A stretch of 59,306 nt of DNA, taken from the NCBI GenBank assembly GCA_002897995.1, contig BDTT01000118.1, positions 1-59,306 on the forward strand, given 5' to 3'. The notes under the pieces were generated by a model, which was not told the origin of the DNA, ran no database searches, and saw nothing but the letters and a program-made list of their open reading frames with translations. Positions 1-9,033 of the stretch are shown piece after piece. Position numbers and translations under genes: made by a program. Source of the DNA: a bacterium BMS3Bbin10. Lineage in GTDB: Bacteria > Pseudomonadota > Alphaproteobacteria > Rhizobiales > Methyloligellaceae. Numbering within the stretch: the stretch's first letter is position 1; each line of letters starts with the position of its first letter.

Positions 1-2
1 GT

Positions 3-959
3 CCGCTCGCCAGCCATAAGGTGCAAGGGGTGTTGCGGCGCGGCTGGCGCGCCATGCGGCGGCGTCAGCAGATGAACGATGTCGATAACGCCAAGCGCCA
101 GGCGCGCCATCATTATGATTTGTCCACCGGACTCTATGAGCTGTTTCTCGACGATGATCTGAACTATAGCTGCGGCTTTTACCGCTCGCCCGACGACACT
201 CTGGAAGAGGCGCAGGCCGCAAAGCTAACGCGCGCCACCGCAAAGCTCGGGCTGAAGCCGGGTATGTCGGTTGTGGAAATCGGCGGCGGGTGGGGCTCCT
301 TCGCCATTCGGCTGGCGAAGGAAGGCGCGCATGTCACTTCCATCAATGTCTCACCGGAACAGATCGCGATTGCGAAGAACAAGGCGGCTGAGGCCGGCGT
401 CGCGGAGCGCATCGATTTTGTTCGACAAGATTATCGCGAAGTCAGCGGACAGTTCGACCGGGCGGTTTCAGTGGGCATGATGGAGCATGTGGGCATCGGC
501 CATTTCGACGAATATTTCGGCAAGGTCCGAGATCTTCTCAAAAGCGACGGCTATGGCTTCATTCATTCCATCGGCCGGATGACGCAACCCGGTACGACGG
601 GTCCGTTCTTTCGCAAATACATCTTTCCCGGGGGGTATGTGCCGGCGCTGTCGGAAACTTTTGAAGCGCTGGAGCGCCAGGGGCTGTGGGTCGCCGATAT
701 GGAGGTGCTGCGGATGCATTACTACTACACGCTGCGCGACTGGCGGACGCGCTTCGCATCCAACCGGGAGGCAGCCAAAGCACTCTATGACGAACGCTTC
801 TGCCGGATGTGGGAGTTTTATCTCGGTGCGGCGGAACTGGGGTTCCTGCACGGATCCAATATGGTCTTTCAGCTGCTTGTGTCGCCGCAGCGCGATGCGG
901 TCCCGATTGACCGGAATTTCATCGCCGATGCGGAGCGTGAAATGAGAGCCGGGCCCTAA
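3..959 (+). CDS. cfa: Cyclopropane-fatty-acyl-phospholipid synthase family methyltransferase (5' partial)
   Basis: SAM-dependent methyltransferase of the CFA/mycolic-acid synthase family, which adds a methylene bridge to unsaturated acyl chains of membrane phospholipids. The reading frame is open to the left edge of the window, so the N-terminal part (the family is usually about 400 residues) is missing; a GTG at 21 is internal, not a real start. Visible landmarks are the lipid-pocket motif HYDLSTGLYELFLD, the SAM-binding loop VVEIGGGWGSFA and the SVGMMEHVG motif that follows it. The stop overlaps the end of the convergent oxygenase gene by 4 bp. Family assignment is firm; the exact lipid product (cyclopropane or another methylated acyl chain) cannot be told from sequence. 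Confidence 0.9.
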   Translation, partial: PLASHKVQGVLRRGWRAMRRRQQMNDVDNAKRQARHHYDLSTGLYELFLDDDLNYSCGFYRSPDDTLEEAQAAKLTRATAKLGLKPGMSVVEIGGGWGSFAIRLAKEGAHVTSINVSPEQIAIAKNKAAEAGVAERIDFVRQDYREVSGQFDRAVSVGMMEHVGIGHFDEYFGKVRDLLKSDGYGFIHSIGRMTQPGTTGPFFRKYIFPGGYVPALSETFEALERQGLWVADMEVLRMHYYYTLRDWRTRFASNREAAKALYDERFCRMWEFYLGAAELGFLHGSNMVFQLLVSPQRDAVPIDRNFIADAEREMRAGP

Positions 960-1618
960 GACGAGATCGGCGCGTCGGGAAAGGCCAGTTGTTCGCGCGC
1001 CCGCCATTCATCCGTCACGTAGTTGATGATGATGGATTTCCGCACTCCCTCGATGGTGCGTGGCTCAAAGCCGTGGAAGGTGTCGTCGGCGGGGATGAAT
1101 ACCAGCGCGCCGTTTGGCTCAAATGGCGAGCGGCCCACATGCTTCTTGTCTGCATCATAGATGTCGGTTCCCAGTTCCTTGTGGGATGGGTCCTTTGACA
1201 GATAGACCAGCATGGTGAAGTTTTTCACGCCAAGATCGGAATGGGGCTCCAGCCAGAAACCGCCTGTATCCTGCGCATATTCGATGCGCAGATAGGTGCC
1301 CTCCAGATCGGTGCCGAAATGTTGCGCCACGCGGCCGGTCACGCGTTTGTCCTGAAGCGCTTCGGCAAGAGCCGCGCAGCAGGGGAATCTCTTCCGGTTC
1401 TCGACGTCGAAATAGGTGCGCGTCTTATTGTGCAGCTCGCGCTTGCCCGATACGCCTTCCAGATCGGGCGCCTCAAGCGGCAGAGCCAGAATCTCATCAA
1501 GCACGTCTTCGGGCATACAGTGTATCAAATTCCAATGGGTGTAGGGCTCGTCGTTGCGTTTGCCTTCATCGAAAGATTTCAGAAGGCAGCGAACAACATC
1601 TTCTTTTGAACTGGCCAT
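956..1618 (-). CDS. 2-oxoglutarate/Fe(II)-dependent dioxygenase-like protein
   Basis: A 220-residue protein with the double-stranded beta-helix iron site of the 2OG-Fe(II) oxygenase superfamily: H126-x-D128 (in EPHSDLG), the distal H182 (in DTFHGFEP) and R193, the likely 2-oxoglutarate-binding Arg in GVRKSIIINYV. Such enzymes hydroxylate small molecules or proteins; the substrate here is unknown. The ATG at 1618 was chosen because GAGGGAG lies 7 bp upstream; an in-frame TTG at 1624 is too close to that site. The gene runs tail-to-tail into the CFA synthase gene. There is no signal peptide, so it is probably cytosolic. Confidence 0.75.
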   Translation of the reverse strand: MASSKEDVVRCLLKSFDEGKRNDEPYTHWNLIHCMPEDVLDEILALPLEAPDLEGVSGKRELHNKTRTYFDVENRKRFPCCAALAEALQDKRVTGRVAQHFGTDLEGTYLRIEYAQDTGGFWLEPHSDLGVKNFTMLVYLSKDPSHKELGTDIYDADKKHVGRSPFEPNGALVFIPADDTFHGFEPRTIEGVRKSIIINYVTDEWRAREQLAFPDAPISS

Positions 1619-1761
1619 GACCAAACTCCCTCAAGGAGCAATGCACCCGCATGCGCCTGCGCCGTTGCCGGGCCGGGCGCCGGCCGGCTCACCTTCGGCT
1701 GGTTGTGTAGCACCGGGCCAATTGGAAGTGCAAATGATCCGCTGTCGCGGACCATTTTTGT

Positions 1762-1971
1762 TCAGTTAAAACGCACCCAGTGAATGTGGCTGTCCGCAAT
1801 TTTGCTCTCGAGCGGCTCTTCGCCTGGCTCGGGGCCCTGGGCGCGGGCGGGCGCGTCATCCCTCAGGCATTGTGCCATCAGCTCAAGAAGCGACGCATGG
1901 AGCTGGCGTTCAGCATCCATTTGCGGCGGGTTCTTCGCCAGGAAGTCCAGTATGTCTGCATAGTCCGGCAT
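1762..1971 (-). CDS. Small hypothetical protein (69 aa)
   Basis: I do not recognise this protein. It has an acidic N-terminal half predicted to be helical (DYADILDFLAKNPP, then a leucine-rich stretch), a Pro/Glu-rich linker and a short His/Trp tail. It has an ATG start with a weak AG-rich ribosome site (ACAGGGTGAG) upstream, and the codon choice is GC-rich like the neighbours. It lies on the same strand as the oxygenase gene, 144 bp upstream of that gene's start, so the two could be co-transcribed. It could also be a chance frame. Confidence 0.45.
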   Translation of the reverse strand: MPDYADILDFLAKNPPQMDAERQLHASLLELMAQCLRDDAPARAQGPEPGEEPLESKIADSHIHWVRFN

Positions 1972-2196
1972 CGGCTCACCCTGTCCCGATTCTTCGCCGC
2001 CCCGGAAACCTTATGCGCTGTGTGTTGTGTCGAAACTTTGGCTGATCCATGGAAACATCTTGACCGTGATTGAGGCTCAAATGCTCAAATTGTGTCCATT
2101 GACCGGGGTGTAGTTCCTTTGCCTCGAACGCGCGTTGTGCAGAGAGAGCCTGAGCCCTAAGGTGTCCGCCAATTTCTTGATGGAGGAAATGAGGGA

Positions 2197-2832
2197 ATGA
2201 TCGACCTTTACACATGGTCGACACCAAACGGGCGAAAGGTGTCGATCATGCTCGAGGAATGCGCCCTGGAATACAAAGTGCATCCCATAAATATCGGTAT
2301 GGACGAACAGCATCACCCCGACTTCCTCGCCATTGGCCCGAACAACAGAATTCCGGCAATCGTCGACGCGGGCAACGGATTCTCTCTCATGGAGTCCGGC
2401 GCGATCCTGATGTATCTGGCGGAGAAAACGGGTAAATTCTGGCCGCAGGATTTCGAGACCAAATGGCGCACGGTCGAATGGCTGATGTGGCAGATGGGCG
2501 GCGTCGGTCCGATGATCGGGCAGGCGCATCATTTCCTCAAGAGCAACAAGGGTGTGAGCGAATATTCCGAACGGCGCTATTATGATGAGGCCGAACGGCT
2601 TTACGGCGTGCTCGACAGGCGCCTTGAGGAAAATGAATATATGGCCGGCGCGGAATACACGATCGCCGACATTGCGACCTGGCCATGGATTTCCCGTTTT
2701 GAATGGCACCAGGTCGATATGAACGAATTTCCCAATGTGGTGCGCTGGTACATGGCGATCGCTGCTCGCCCGGCGGTCGAAAAAGGGTATCATGTGCCGA
2801 TTGAGCAGCCCGGCGGCATTCCGCTGCCGTAA
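2197..2832 (+). CDS. Glutathione S-transferase family protein (YfcG/Nu-class-like)
   Basis: A 211-residue GST. The N-terminal thioredoxin-like domain opens with IDLYTWSTPNGRKVSIML, and the TPNGRKV segment matches the Ure2/YfcG (Nu-class) pattern, in which Thr/Asn replace the usual catalytic Ser or Tyr. The glutathione-binding M-E-S motif (SLMESGAILMYL) follows. The all-helical C-terminal domain carries the N-capping box region (YTIADIATWPW). Nu-class enzymes act mainly as glutathione-dependent disulfide reductases or peroxidases in the cytosol. The ATG is preceded by GATGGAGGAAATGAGGGA. The next gene starts 32 bp downstream on the same strand, so the two may be co-transcribed. Confidence 0.88.
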   Translation: MIDLYTWSTPNGRKVSIMLEECALEYKVHPINIGMDEQHHPDFLAIGPNNRIPAIVDAGNGFSLMESGAILMYLAEKTGKFWPQDFETKWRTVEWLMWQMGGVGPMIGQAHHFLKSNKGVSEYSERRYYDEAERLYGVLDRRLEENEYMAGAEYTIADIATWPWISRFEWHQVDMNEFPNVVRWYMAIAARPAVEKGYHVPIEQPGGIPLP

Positions 2833-2864
2833 CTTCACAGCCCAGGCGGGGAAGGACTTCTTTC

Positions 2865-3782
2865 ATGATTGCAGAACATAATTTTTACGGCGTTATCGCG
2901 CCGGTTCTGACGCCTTTTGGCGACGATGGGGCCCCGGACGCGGTGCGCTATTTGGCCCATGCCAAGTGGCTCCTGGCCGAGGGTTGCACGGGCCTTGCGC
3001 CTTTCGGCACCACGGGCGAGGCAAACTCGCTGGGTCTTGAGGAGCGGATCGGTTTGCTGGATGTGCTCGTTGATGGCGGAGTTGATCCCGCCCTTCTGAT
3101 GCCGGGCACCGGACTTTGCGCGCTTTCCGACACCGTCACCGTGACCCGCCATGCCGTGGAAAAGGGCTGTGGTGGCGTCATGATGCTGCCGCCCTTCTAC
3201 TACAAGGCGGTTTCTGACGATGGGCTGTTCGCCTATTATTCGGAATTGATCGAGCGGATTGGCGACAAGCGTCTCAAAATCTACCTCTACCATATTCCGC
3301 CCGTGGCCCAGGTTGGCTTGTCGGTGGAGTTGGTCGGGCGTCTCATCGAGGCCTACCCCGATACGGTTGTCGGCCTGAAAGATTCCTCCGGTGACTGGAA
3401 CAACACCAAGGCGCTGCTGGATGCCTATCCGGGATTCACGATTTTTCCGGGCTCGGAAATCTTCCTGCTGAAGGGCATGCGCAATGGCGGGGCGGGCTGC
3501 ATTACCGCCACGGGCAACGTGAATGCGCGCATGATCCGCAACGTCTATGACAATTGGCAAACGGACAGAGCAGATGACCTGCAGGAAGAAATCACTTCCA
3601 TGCGTATGACCATTCAGGCACGCCCCATGATCCCGATGCTCAAATCCATCGTTGCTCATTTCGGCAATGATCCGGGCTGGACCAATGTGCGCCCGCCATT
3701 TCTGCAACTTGATGCGGCGCAGGCACAAGCCGGTATCGAGGAACTAACCGAGCAATATGGCTTCGAGCTGAAAGCCGCCTGA
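2865..3782 (+). CDS. Dihydrodipicolinate synthase/N-acetylneuraminate lyase (DapA) family aldolase
   Basis: A class I aldolase of the DapA/NanA TIM-barrel family, 305 residues. The phosphate/carboxylate loop is GTTGE (48-52), the catalytic Tyr is in IYLYHIPP (Y142), and the Schiff-base lysine is K172 in VVGLKDSSGD. Members condense or cleave pyruvate-containing substrates. True lysine-pathway DapA is usually near 290 residues and in a different context, so this is more likely a paralogue (for example acting on a 2-keto-3-deoxy acid). It is placed 32 bp behind the GST gene. Substrate is unassigned. Confidence 0.85.
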   Translation: MIAEHNFYGVIAPVLTPFGDDGAPDAVRYLAHAKWLLAEGCTGLAPFGTTGEANSLGLEERIGLLDVLVDGGVDPALLMPGTGLCALSDTVTVTRHAVEKGCGGVMMLPPFYYKAVSDDGLFAYYSELIERIGDKRLKIYLYHIPPVAQVGLSVELVGRLIEAYPDTVVGLKDSSGDWNNTKALLDAYPGFTIFPGSEIFLLKGMRNGGAGCITATGNVNARMIRNVYDNWQTDRADDLQEEITSMRMTIQARPMIPMLKSIVAHFGNDPGWTNVRPPFLQLDAAQAQAGIEELTEQYGFELKAA

Positions 3783-3786
3783 ATCG

Positions 3787-3822
3787 AAAAAGGGAAGCTA
3801 CGCAATCAAGGCATAGCTTCCC
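3787..3822 (-). terminator. Rho-independent terminator for the vWA gene
   Basis: A 9-bp perfect stem (3792-3800 with 3814-3822) around a 13-nt loop. Read on the minus strand it is followed by TTTTT (complement of A3787-3791), so it is a canonical intrinsic terminator for the sigma factor-vWA operon ending at 3850. In the plus direction it lacks a U-tract and would be weak for the aldolase gene. Confidence 0.8.
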
Positions 3823-3849
3823 CGATCTTCCCAGTCAGGTCGCTGGTTG

Positions 3850-5943
3850 TTACCGGCGCTTCAGGACATGGAGCGCCGGCGCCGACTTGGCGAGCCGCAC
3901 GAGATTGATGAATTCGGCGCGGTAGCCGAATTCGTCCTTGCCCCTGGCGCTTTGCGCCAGAGCGATCACATCGTCATAGCTAAAGGCGCCGGTGTAGCGG
4001 CCGCCCCTGAGGATTTGCCCGAAGGCGGCGACAGCGGTCGCGAAGCGGGCCTCGACCGGCGCTGATTCGACCGTTGCATATTCGGCCCCTCCTGACCCTA
4101 TCGGCATCGTGATAAGTTTGCTCTCATCTTCCCCGGGCAGTTTGTAGCGGATTTTCAGGAAACCGTATTCGTCTGTCTTGCCCGCTGCGGGCTTGGTCGC
4201 CGAAGTTCCATAGCGAAGCGCGTCAACTGAGAGGGACTTGGCTCCGACCGGCGTGATCTCATAGATCGCGGTGACCCTGTGCCCGGCGCCGATATCGCCC
4301 GCATCGACTTTGTCATTGTTGAAGTCCTCGCGTTTCAGCATCCGCGTCTCGTAACCGATCAGCCGGTATTCAGCGACCTTGAGCGGGTTGAACTCAACCT
4401 GCAGCTTCACATCCTTGGCGATGGGGAAGAGGGTCGAGCTTGCTTCCTCCACCAGGACCTTCCGCGCCTCGCTGAGCGTGTCGATATAGGCGGCGTTGCC
4501 ATTGCCGTTCTGGGCCAGGGTCTGCATCAGGGCGTCGTTGTAATTGCCCCGGCCAAAGCCCAGTACGGAAAGAAAGACGCCTGTTTCACGCTGGCGCTCG
4601 ACAAAACTTTTGAGTTCATTGCGGTCGGTAATGCCCACATTGAAATCGCCGTCGGTCGCCAGAATGACCCGGTTCACGCCGTCCTTTTTCAGATTCTGCC
4701 GGGCCAGTTCGTATGCCTGGCGGATGCCTTCCGCGCCGGCGGTGGAGCCGCCGGAATGCAGCTTGTTGAGGGCTTGAAGAATCTTGGCCTTGTCCTTGAC
4801 CAGCGTCGGCTCAAGCACGGTCCCCGCATTGCCCGCATAGGTGACGATGGCCACCGTGTCGTCGGGGCGCAGCGTTTCCAGCAGGAGCTTCATCGAATTC
4901 ACGACCAGCGGCAGCTTGTTCGGGGCGCTCATGGAGCCCGAGGTGTCGAGCAGGAACACCAGGTTGGAGGACGGCGCTTCTTCACGCTTCAGATCGAACC
5001 CGGCAATGCCGATATGCATGAGCTTCCGGTCCGCATTCCACGGCGAGGGAAAGACCGACACGCTCGCCTTGAAGGGAACCGATTTGTCGGCGGGTTTGGC
5101 ATAGTCATAGGGGAAATAATTGATCAACTCCTCGACCCGCACCGCGTCCTTGGGCGGAAGCACATTGTTGATGAGCGAAGAGCGCATGAAGGAATAAGAG
5201 GCGGTATCCACATCGATGGAGAAGGTTGAAACCGGGTCCTCGCTCGCCACCTTCACAGGGTTTGGCGCGATATTCTCGAACCGGTCGCGGCCCTGATCCT
5301 GATAATAGCCCGGCGCCCTGCGATCGGGTTCCGCAATGCGGGGTCTAAATTGCGCCGGACTGCGGGCAATCCTTTTCCGGGCCGGGGCAAAGTCTTGCGC
5401 CGGGGCCTCAAACGACGGCAGTGCACCGGCGGCGGGCGCCGCGGGCCGGGCCTCGCTTCGCAGCCTGGCTATGGGCGGCGGCGCCGCTGATATCCGGGTT
5501 TCGCGATCTGTTTTGGCCTTGCCGGCGGCGCGTTCAAGTTTTTCCTTCGCCTTGCCGGCGGCTCCTTTGCCGCTGGAGCTGTCGACAACGGTGTCTTTGG
5601 AAATTTGAGGCGCTGGCGATGGCTGCGAACTGAACGGGTTATTCCAACTGCCGGTCTGAATGTAGGTTGCGCTCATTGCCGCGATAACAAGCGCGCCGAG
5701 GCTGGCGCCGCCTGCCAATGCTGGTGTCAATCTCATGGATCGTCTCCCGATAATGGTTTCATACACAGCGGTTGCTGTGTCCATGAGACGTGTCCCCGGC
5801 CGGGTTCCTTGGGCTTGGGCTGAATTTTTTTCATCGAAGGCCGTCATCGCCCGCTCGATCGCGAGTTTTTTTGCGCTTCTGCGGGGGGCGAGCGGCGGCT
5901 CCTGCCCGAACGCGTCCTTCAGCTTTTTGATGTCGTCAGTCAT
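3850..5943 (-). CDS. Membrane-anchored von Willebrand factor A domain protein (YfbK-like, DUF3520)
   Basis: A 697-residue protein. Residues 1-70 are a charged cytoplasmic-type segment; about 74-94 is a single membrane span; a low-complexity Pro/Ala/Lys linker runs to about 220; then comes the vWA N-terminal domain (STFSIDVDTASYSF...). The vWA domain has an intact MIDAS motif DTSGSM (333-338), and a YfbK-type DUF3520 region ends the protein. It is probably anchored with the vWA domain in the periplasm; such domains bind protein partners through a metal ion. The start codon overlaps the end of the ECF sigma factor gene by 8 bp, implying translational coupling, and the short cytoplasmic N-terminus could act as an anti-sigma segment (inference). 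Confidence 0.88.
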   Translation of the reverse strand: MTDDIKKLKDAFGQEPPLAPRRSAKKLAIERAMTAFDEKNSAQAQGTRPGTRLMDTATAVYETIIGRRSMRLTPALAGGASLGALVIAAMSATYIQTGSWNNPFSSQPSPAPQISKDTVVDSSSGKGAAGKAKEKLERAAGKAKTDRETRISAAPPPIARLRSEARPAAPAAGALPSFEAPAQDFAPARKRIARSPAQFRPRIAEPDRRAPGYYQDQGRDRFENIAPNPVKVASEDPVSTFSIDVDTASYSFMRSSLINNVLPPKDAVRVEELINYFPYDYAKPADKSVPFKASVSVFPSPWNADRKLMHIGIAGFDLKREEAPSSNLVFLLDTSGSMSAPNKLPLVVNSMKLLLETLRPDDTVAIVTYAGNAGTVLEPTLVKDKAKILQALNKLHSGGSTAGAEGIRQAYELARQNLKKDGVNRVILATDGDFNVGITDRNELKSFVERQRETGVFLSVLGFGRGNYNDALMQTLAQNGNGNAAYIDTLSEARKVLVEEASSTLFPIAKDVKLQVEFNPLKVAEYRLIGYETRMLKREDFNNDKVDAGDIGAGHRVTAIYEITPVGAKSLSVDALRYGTSATKPAAGKTDEYGFLKIRYKLPGEDESKLITMPIGSGGAEYATVESAPVEARFATAVAAFGQILRGGRYTGAFSYDDVIALAQSARGKDEFGYRAEFINLVRLAKSAPALHVLKRR

Positions 5944-6472
5944 TGATGGTTTCCACCATGGTCTTCAGTTTCTTGCGTATCTCATGCATGCGCCACGACA
6001 CGGTGCTTTCCGCGCAACCCAGGGCTTTAGCCGCATCGGCGTGGCTTAAATCTTCCGCCAGAACGAGGATCGCCGTCTCCCGCAGTTTCGGTTCCAGCGA
6101 GGCGACCGCCTGGCTCAGCCAATCGAGCCTGTCCGCGTCATGGCGCTGGTCGGCCTCGCCATGTTCGCGAAAGACCGCAAAGTTCGCCTGCAATGTCTGG
6201 CTCGACTTCAGTTTTCGCGCATGGTCGCGGCAGGCGTTGACGACCACCCGGTAGAGCCATGTTGTGAACTGGCTTTTTCCACGGAAGGACCGGAGTTTGC
6301 GCGCCAGTCCCAGACAGACATCTTGCGCGATGTCCTCGGCGTCCTCGACGTTGCGCGTGAAGCGAAAGGCAAACCTGTAGGCTGTATCATAGTGCCGCTC
6401 CAGAAGCTGCTGGAACGCCGCGCGGTCGCCCGTGCATGCCCGTTCTGCCAGTTCACGATCATCGTTGGTCAT
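5936..6472 (-). CDS. RNA polymerase sigma factor, ECF subfamily
   Basis: A 178-residue ECF sigma-70 factor. Region 2 carries the core-binding and -10 recognition helix (FTRNVEDAEDIAQDV, then FTTWLYRVVVNACRD). Region 4 near the C-terminus has the helix-turn-helix LSHADAAKALGCAESTVSWRMHEIRKKL. It is the first gene of a two-gene operon with the vWA membrane protein, overlapping its start by 8 bp. That arrangement is typical of a sigma factor controlled by the product of the next gene. The ECF subgroup and the target promoter sequence cannot be read from this window. Confidence 0.93.
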   Translation of the reverse strand: MTNDDRELAERACTGDRAAFQQLLERHYDTAYRFAFRFTRNVEDAEDIAQDVCLGLARKLRSFRGKSQFTTWLYRVVVNACRDHARKLKSSQTLQANFAVFREHGEADQRHDADRLDWLSQAVASLEPKLRETAILVLAEDLSHADAAKALGCAESTVSWRMHEIRKKLKTMVETIND

Positions 6473-6539
6473 GGGTCTTCGTCTATATGACGCGCGAAAG
6501 ATGCAATTCCTTGGACCGGCCGGAAATATTTTTTGTTGG

Positions 6540-8192
6540 CTAGGCGGAGTTATTTCGGATTTCGCTCAGCGTCGCCGTTGGCGTTATGGCTTCCGGGTCG
6601 ATTTTGAGCTCGATCACGGTTGGCCTGTCCGCATTAAGAGCCGCATCGAAAATGGAAGCAAAATCCGCTGTTTTTAATACGGTTTCTCCATTTGCACCAA
6701 AGCTGCGCGCATAGGCCGCGAAGTCGGGATTTTGCAATTTTGTGCCTGAAACCCGGCCTGGATAGTTGCGCTCCTGATGCATGCGGATGGTGCCATACAT
6801 GCCGTTGTTCACGACGATGATGACAATCGGCAGATTATAGCGAACGGCTGTCGCCAGCTCCTGTCCGTTCATCAGAAAACACCCGTCCCCCGCGTAACAA
6901 ACCACCTTTCGCTCCGGCGCCGCGAGCTGGCCGCCGATAGCGGCCGGGAGGCCGTAGCCCATCGTGCCCGAGGTTGTGGCAAGCTGGCTGTGATGCCCCT
7001 TGTACTGCGTGTAGCGATGAACGAAGGCCGTATAGTTTCCCGCGCCATTGGTGATGATCGCATCGTCCGGCAGGGCGTCCGAAACATGGGTTACGATCTG
7101 TTCGAGTTTGACATCCCCGGGCGTTTCGCGCGGGAGCGAGAAAGCCTCGTAGCCGGCGCGGGCGTTTCTGGTCCAGCCGGCCCAGGGAATGGATTTGGGC
7201 GGCGTCAGGCCCGAAAGGCGCGCGGCGAACGCATGCAGCGAGCAGGTGATGGGAATATCCGCGCGATAGACGCTGCCGATTTCTTCCGCGCCGGGATGGA
7301 CATGAATGAGCTTTTGCCGCGGGGCAGGGGGCGTGAGCAGAGTGTATCCGCTGGTGGTTATTTCCCCCAGTCGCGGCCCCATCGCCAGAATGAGATCGGC
7401 CGACCTGATTTTCTCGGCGAGCGCCGGATCGATCCCGATCCCCGCGTGTCCGGCATAGTTCGAATGGCGGTTATCCATGCAGCTCTGGCCGCGGAACATG
7501 GCGGTGACCGGCAGATTCCATGCCTCGGCAAAGGCGGTGAGGTCATCTCGAACCCGCTGGCTCCAGCCCGGTCCGCCAACAATGAGGAGCGGGCGTTCGG
7601 CTTTCGCAAGCGCATCCGCCACCGCCGCCATATCCGCCTCGCCCGGATGTGCTTCGGCTGTGCGCGAAGCCGGAACAGTGGCCGCATCGCTCGCCGCGCT
7701 CAGCATGTCCTCGGGCAGGGAAAGGACCACCGGCCCCGGCCGGCCCGACAGGGCGGTATGGGTGGCGCGGGCGATATATTCGGGAATGCGGGCGGTGTCG
7801 CGGATTTCCGCCGCCCATTTGGCCAGCGGCGTGAACATGGCCGGGAAATCGACCTCCTGGAATGCTTCGCGGCCGAGCATGTCTGACCCTGCCTGGCCGA
7901 CGAACAGGATCATCGGAGTGGAATCCTGGCGCGCGACATGAACGCCGATCGCCGCATTGGTTGCGCCGGGTCCGCGCGTGACGAAGGCGACGCCGGGCCG
8001 GCCGGTCATCTTGGCATAGGCGTCGGCCATCATCGTTGCGCCGCCCTCCTGCCGGCAAACGATGGTGCGAATGTCATTCTGCCCGTGGAGCCCGTCGAGT
8101 GCGGCAAGAAAACTCTCGCCGGGCACGCAAAATGTCATGTCGCAACCCTCTTCGCGCAGCTGATCGACGAGAATCTGGCCTCCGTGGCGCAT
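6540..8192 (-). CDS. Thiamine diphosphate-dependent enzyme, acetolactate synthase large-subunit-like
   Basis: A 550-residue three-domain ThDP enzyme. The N-terminal Pyr domain has the catalytic Glu in RQEGGA (E49). A central FAD/nucleotide-like domain follows. The C-terminal PP domain has the ThDP/Mg motif GDGCF...VVNNGMYG. It is similar in length and layout to IlvB. However, no small regulatory subunit (ilvN) is adjacent and the gene stands alone, so it is better treated as an IlvB-like decarboxylase or carboligase (acetolactate synthase, glyoxylate carboligase or benzoylformate-decarboxylase type) than as the branched-chain amino-acid enzyme. There is a 67-bp gap to the sigma factor start. 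Confidence 0.85.
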   Translation of the reverse strand: MRHGGQILVDQLREEGCDMTFCVPGESFLAALDGLHGQNDIRTIVCRQEGGATMMADAYAKMTGRPGVAFVTRGPGATNAAIGVHVARQDSTPMILFVGQAGSDMLGREAFQEVDFPAMFTPLAKWAAEIRDTARIPEYIARATHTALSGRPGPVVLSLPEDMLSAASDAATVPASRTAEAHPGEADMAAVADALAKAERPLLIVGGPGWSQRVRDDLTAFAEAWNLPVTAMFRGQSCMDNRHSNYAGHAGIGIDPALAEKIRSADLILAMGPRLGEITTSGYTLLTPPAPRQKLIHVHPGAEEIGSVYRADIPITCSLHAFAARLSGLTPPKSIPWAGWTRNARAGYEAFSLPRETPGDVKLEQIVTHVSDALPDDAIITNGAGNYTAFVHRYTQYKGHHSQLATTSGTMGYGLPAAIGGQLAAPERKVVCYAGDGCFLMNGQELATAVRYNLPIVIIVVNNGMYGTIRMHQERNYPGRVSGTKLQNPDFAAYARSFGANGETVLKTADFASIFDAALNADRPTVIELKIDPEAITPTATLSEIRNNSA

Positions 8193-8439
8193 GATGTTTC
8201 GCTCTTCCTGTTAAAGTTGGATTGCCCCCGACGAGGGATCGGATATCCGAATTTTACCATTGCGGAGGATAAACGGAACCTCCCTATTTGCGTTTCGCTC
8301 CCATACTCCCCATATTTACCGGAGCGGCGTGGCATAAAGCGGCTGCGCTGAGATAAATTTGGGCGAATTGGCCGAGAGTGTTGGCTCCGCCGGTTCGGCA
8401 TTCAAGGCGCTGAAGCCTGTCTTCGGAGGGATGATGGAA

Positions 8440-8934
8440 ATGAATCTTCAACATAACAAACTTACCTACGGCGCTCCGCTGACCGCAATAGCCGTTTCGG
8501 CGATGTTGCTGATGGGTAGCGCATCTGGTGCGAACGCATGGCACTATGGTAAGGCGCATGGTGTCGGAGGGTTGCTTGGCGGCGCCATTGTCGGCGGTGC
8601 GATCGGCGGTGCCGTCAAAGGCAAGAAAGGCATTCTGCCGGGCGCGGCAATTGGCGCCGTTGTCGGCGGTGTCGCAGCGGGCAGCCGTGCGAGGCCTGCG
8701 CCGCGACCGCGGCCACGTGCATATTATCCACCCGCGCCAGTGTATGGCAGAGGTCTGGTGTATGATATTCAGGCGTCTTTGTCGCGGCTTGGATACAATC
8801 CCGGCCCTCTTGACGGTGCCTATGGCCAGCTTACGGCCGATGCCATCGGTTCCTTCCAGTATAACAGTCAGCTTCCTGTCACCGGGCGGCCTTCCGAGGC
8901 GCTCCGCTATCAGTTGAAGCAGGCCGGCGGTTAG
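8440..8934 (+). CDS. Secreted glycine-zipper protein with C-terminal peptidoglycan-binding domain
   Basis: A 164-residue exported protein. The signal peptide ends near GSASGANA. A glycine-zipper two-segment region follows (GGLLGGAIVGGAIGGAVKG and GAAIGAVVGGVAAG), then a Pro/Arg linker, and then a PG_binding_1-type domain (DIQASLSRLGYNPGPLDGAYG). Glycine-zipper segments insert in or pack against membranes and the last domain binds peptidoglycan, so an envelope role is likely. The start at 8440 was chosen because GGAGGG lies 9 bp upstream; ATGs at 8431 and 8434 are too close to it. The stop codon TAG is the first three bases of a REP-like repeat. Confidence 0.82.
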   Translation: MNLQHNKLTYGAPLTAIAVSAMLLMGSASGANAWHYGKAHGVGGLLGGAIVGGAIGGAVKGKKGILPGAAIGAVVGGVAAGSRARPAPRPRPRAYYPPAPVYGRGLVYDIQASLSRLGYNPGPLDGAYGQLTADAIGSFQYNSQLPVTGRPSEALRYQLKQAGG

Positions 8935-9033
8935 TGCGCATCGCCGGTAAGCGGGAACCGGTTACCGGAAAAACGATACGCATAAACAGAAAGTCAGATC
9001 GCGGTTTTGATTCCATCAAAACATGAAGCGATC
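8932..9033 (+). repeat. REP-like two-hairpin repeat, copy A
   Basis: It begins at the TAG stop of the preceding gene. Hairpin 1 (8936-8981): GCGCATCG + CCGGTAA ... TTACCGG + CGATACGC. Hairpin 2 (8997-9033): GATCGC-GGTTTTGAT ... ATCAAAACATGAA-GCGATC. It is nearly the same sequence as copy B at 53642-53743, and a shortened copy C lies at 43024-43075 on the other strand. Confidence 0.85.

Noticed and set aside
1727-1766. Hairpin TCCGC-TGTC-GCGGA followed by TTTTT as a terminator
   Set aside because: The U-tract is on the plus strand, where no gene ends; on the minus strand, where the small gene ends, it lacks a U-tract.
4279-5229. A 316-codon plus-strand frame across the vWA gene
   Set aside because: Shadow of the vWA coding sequence; no ribosome site or domain.
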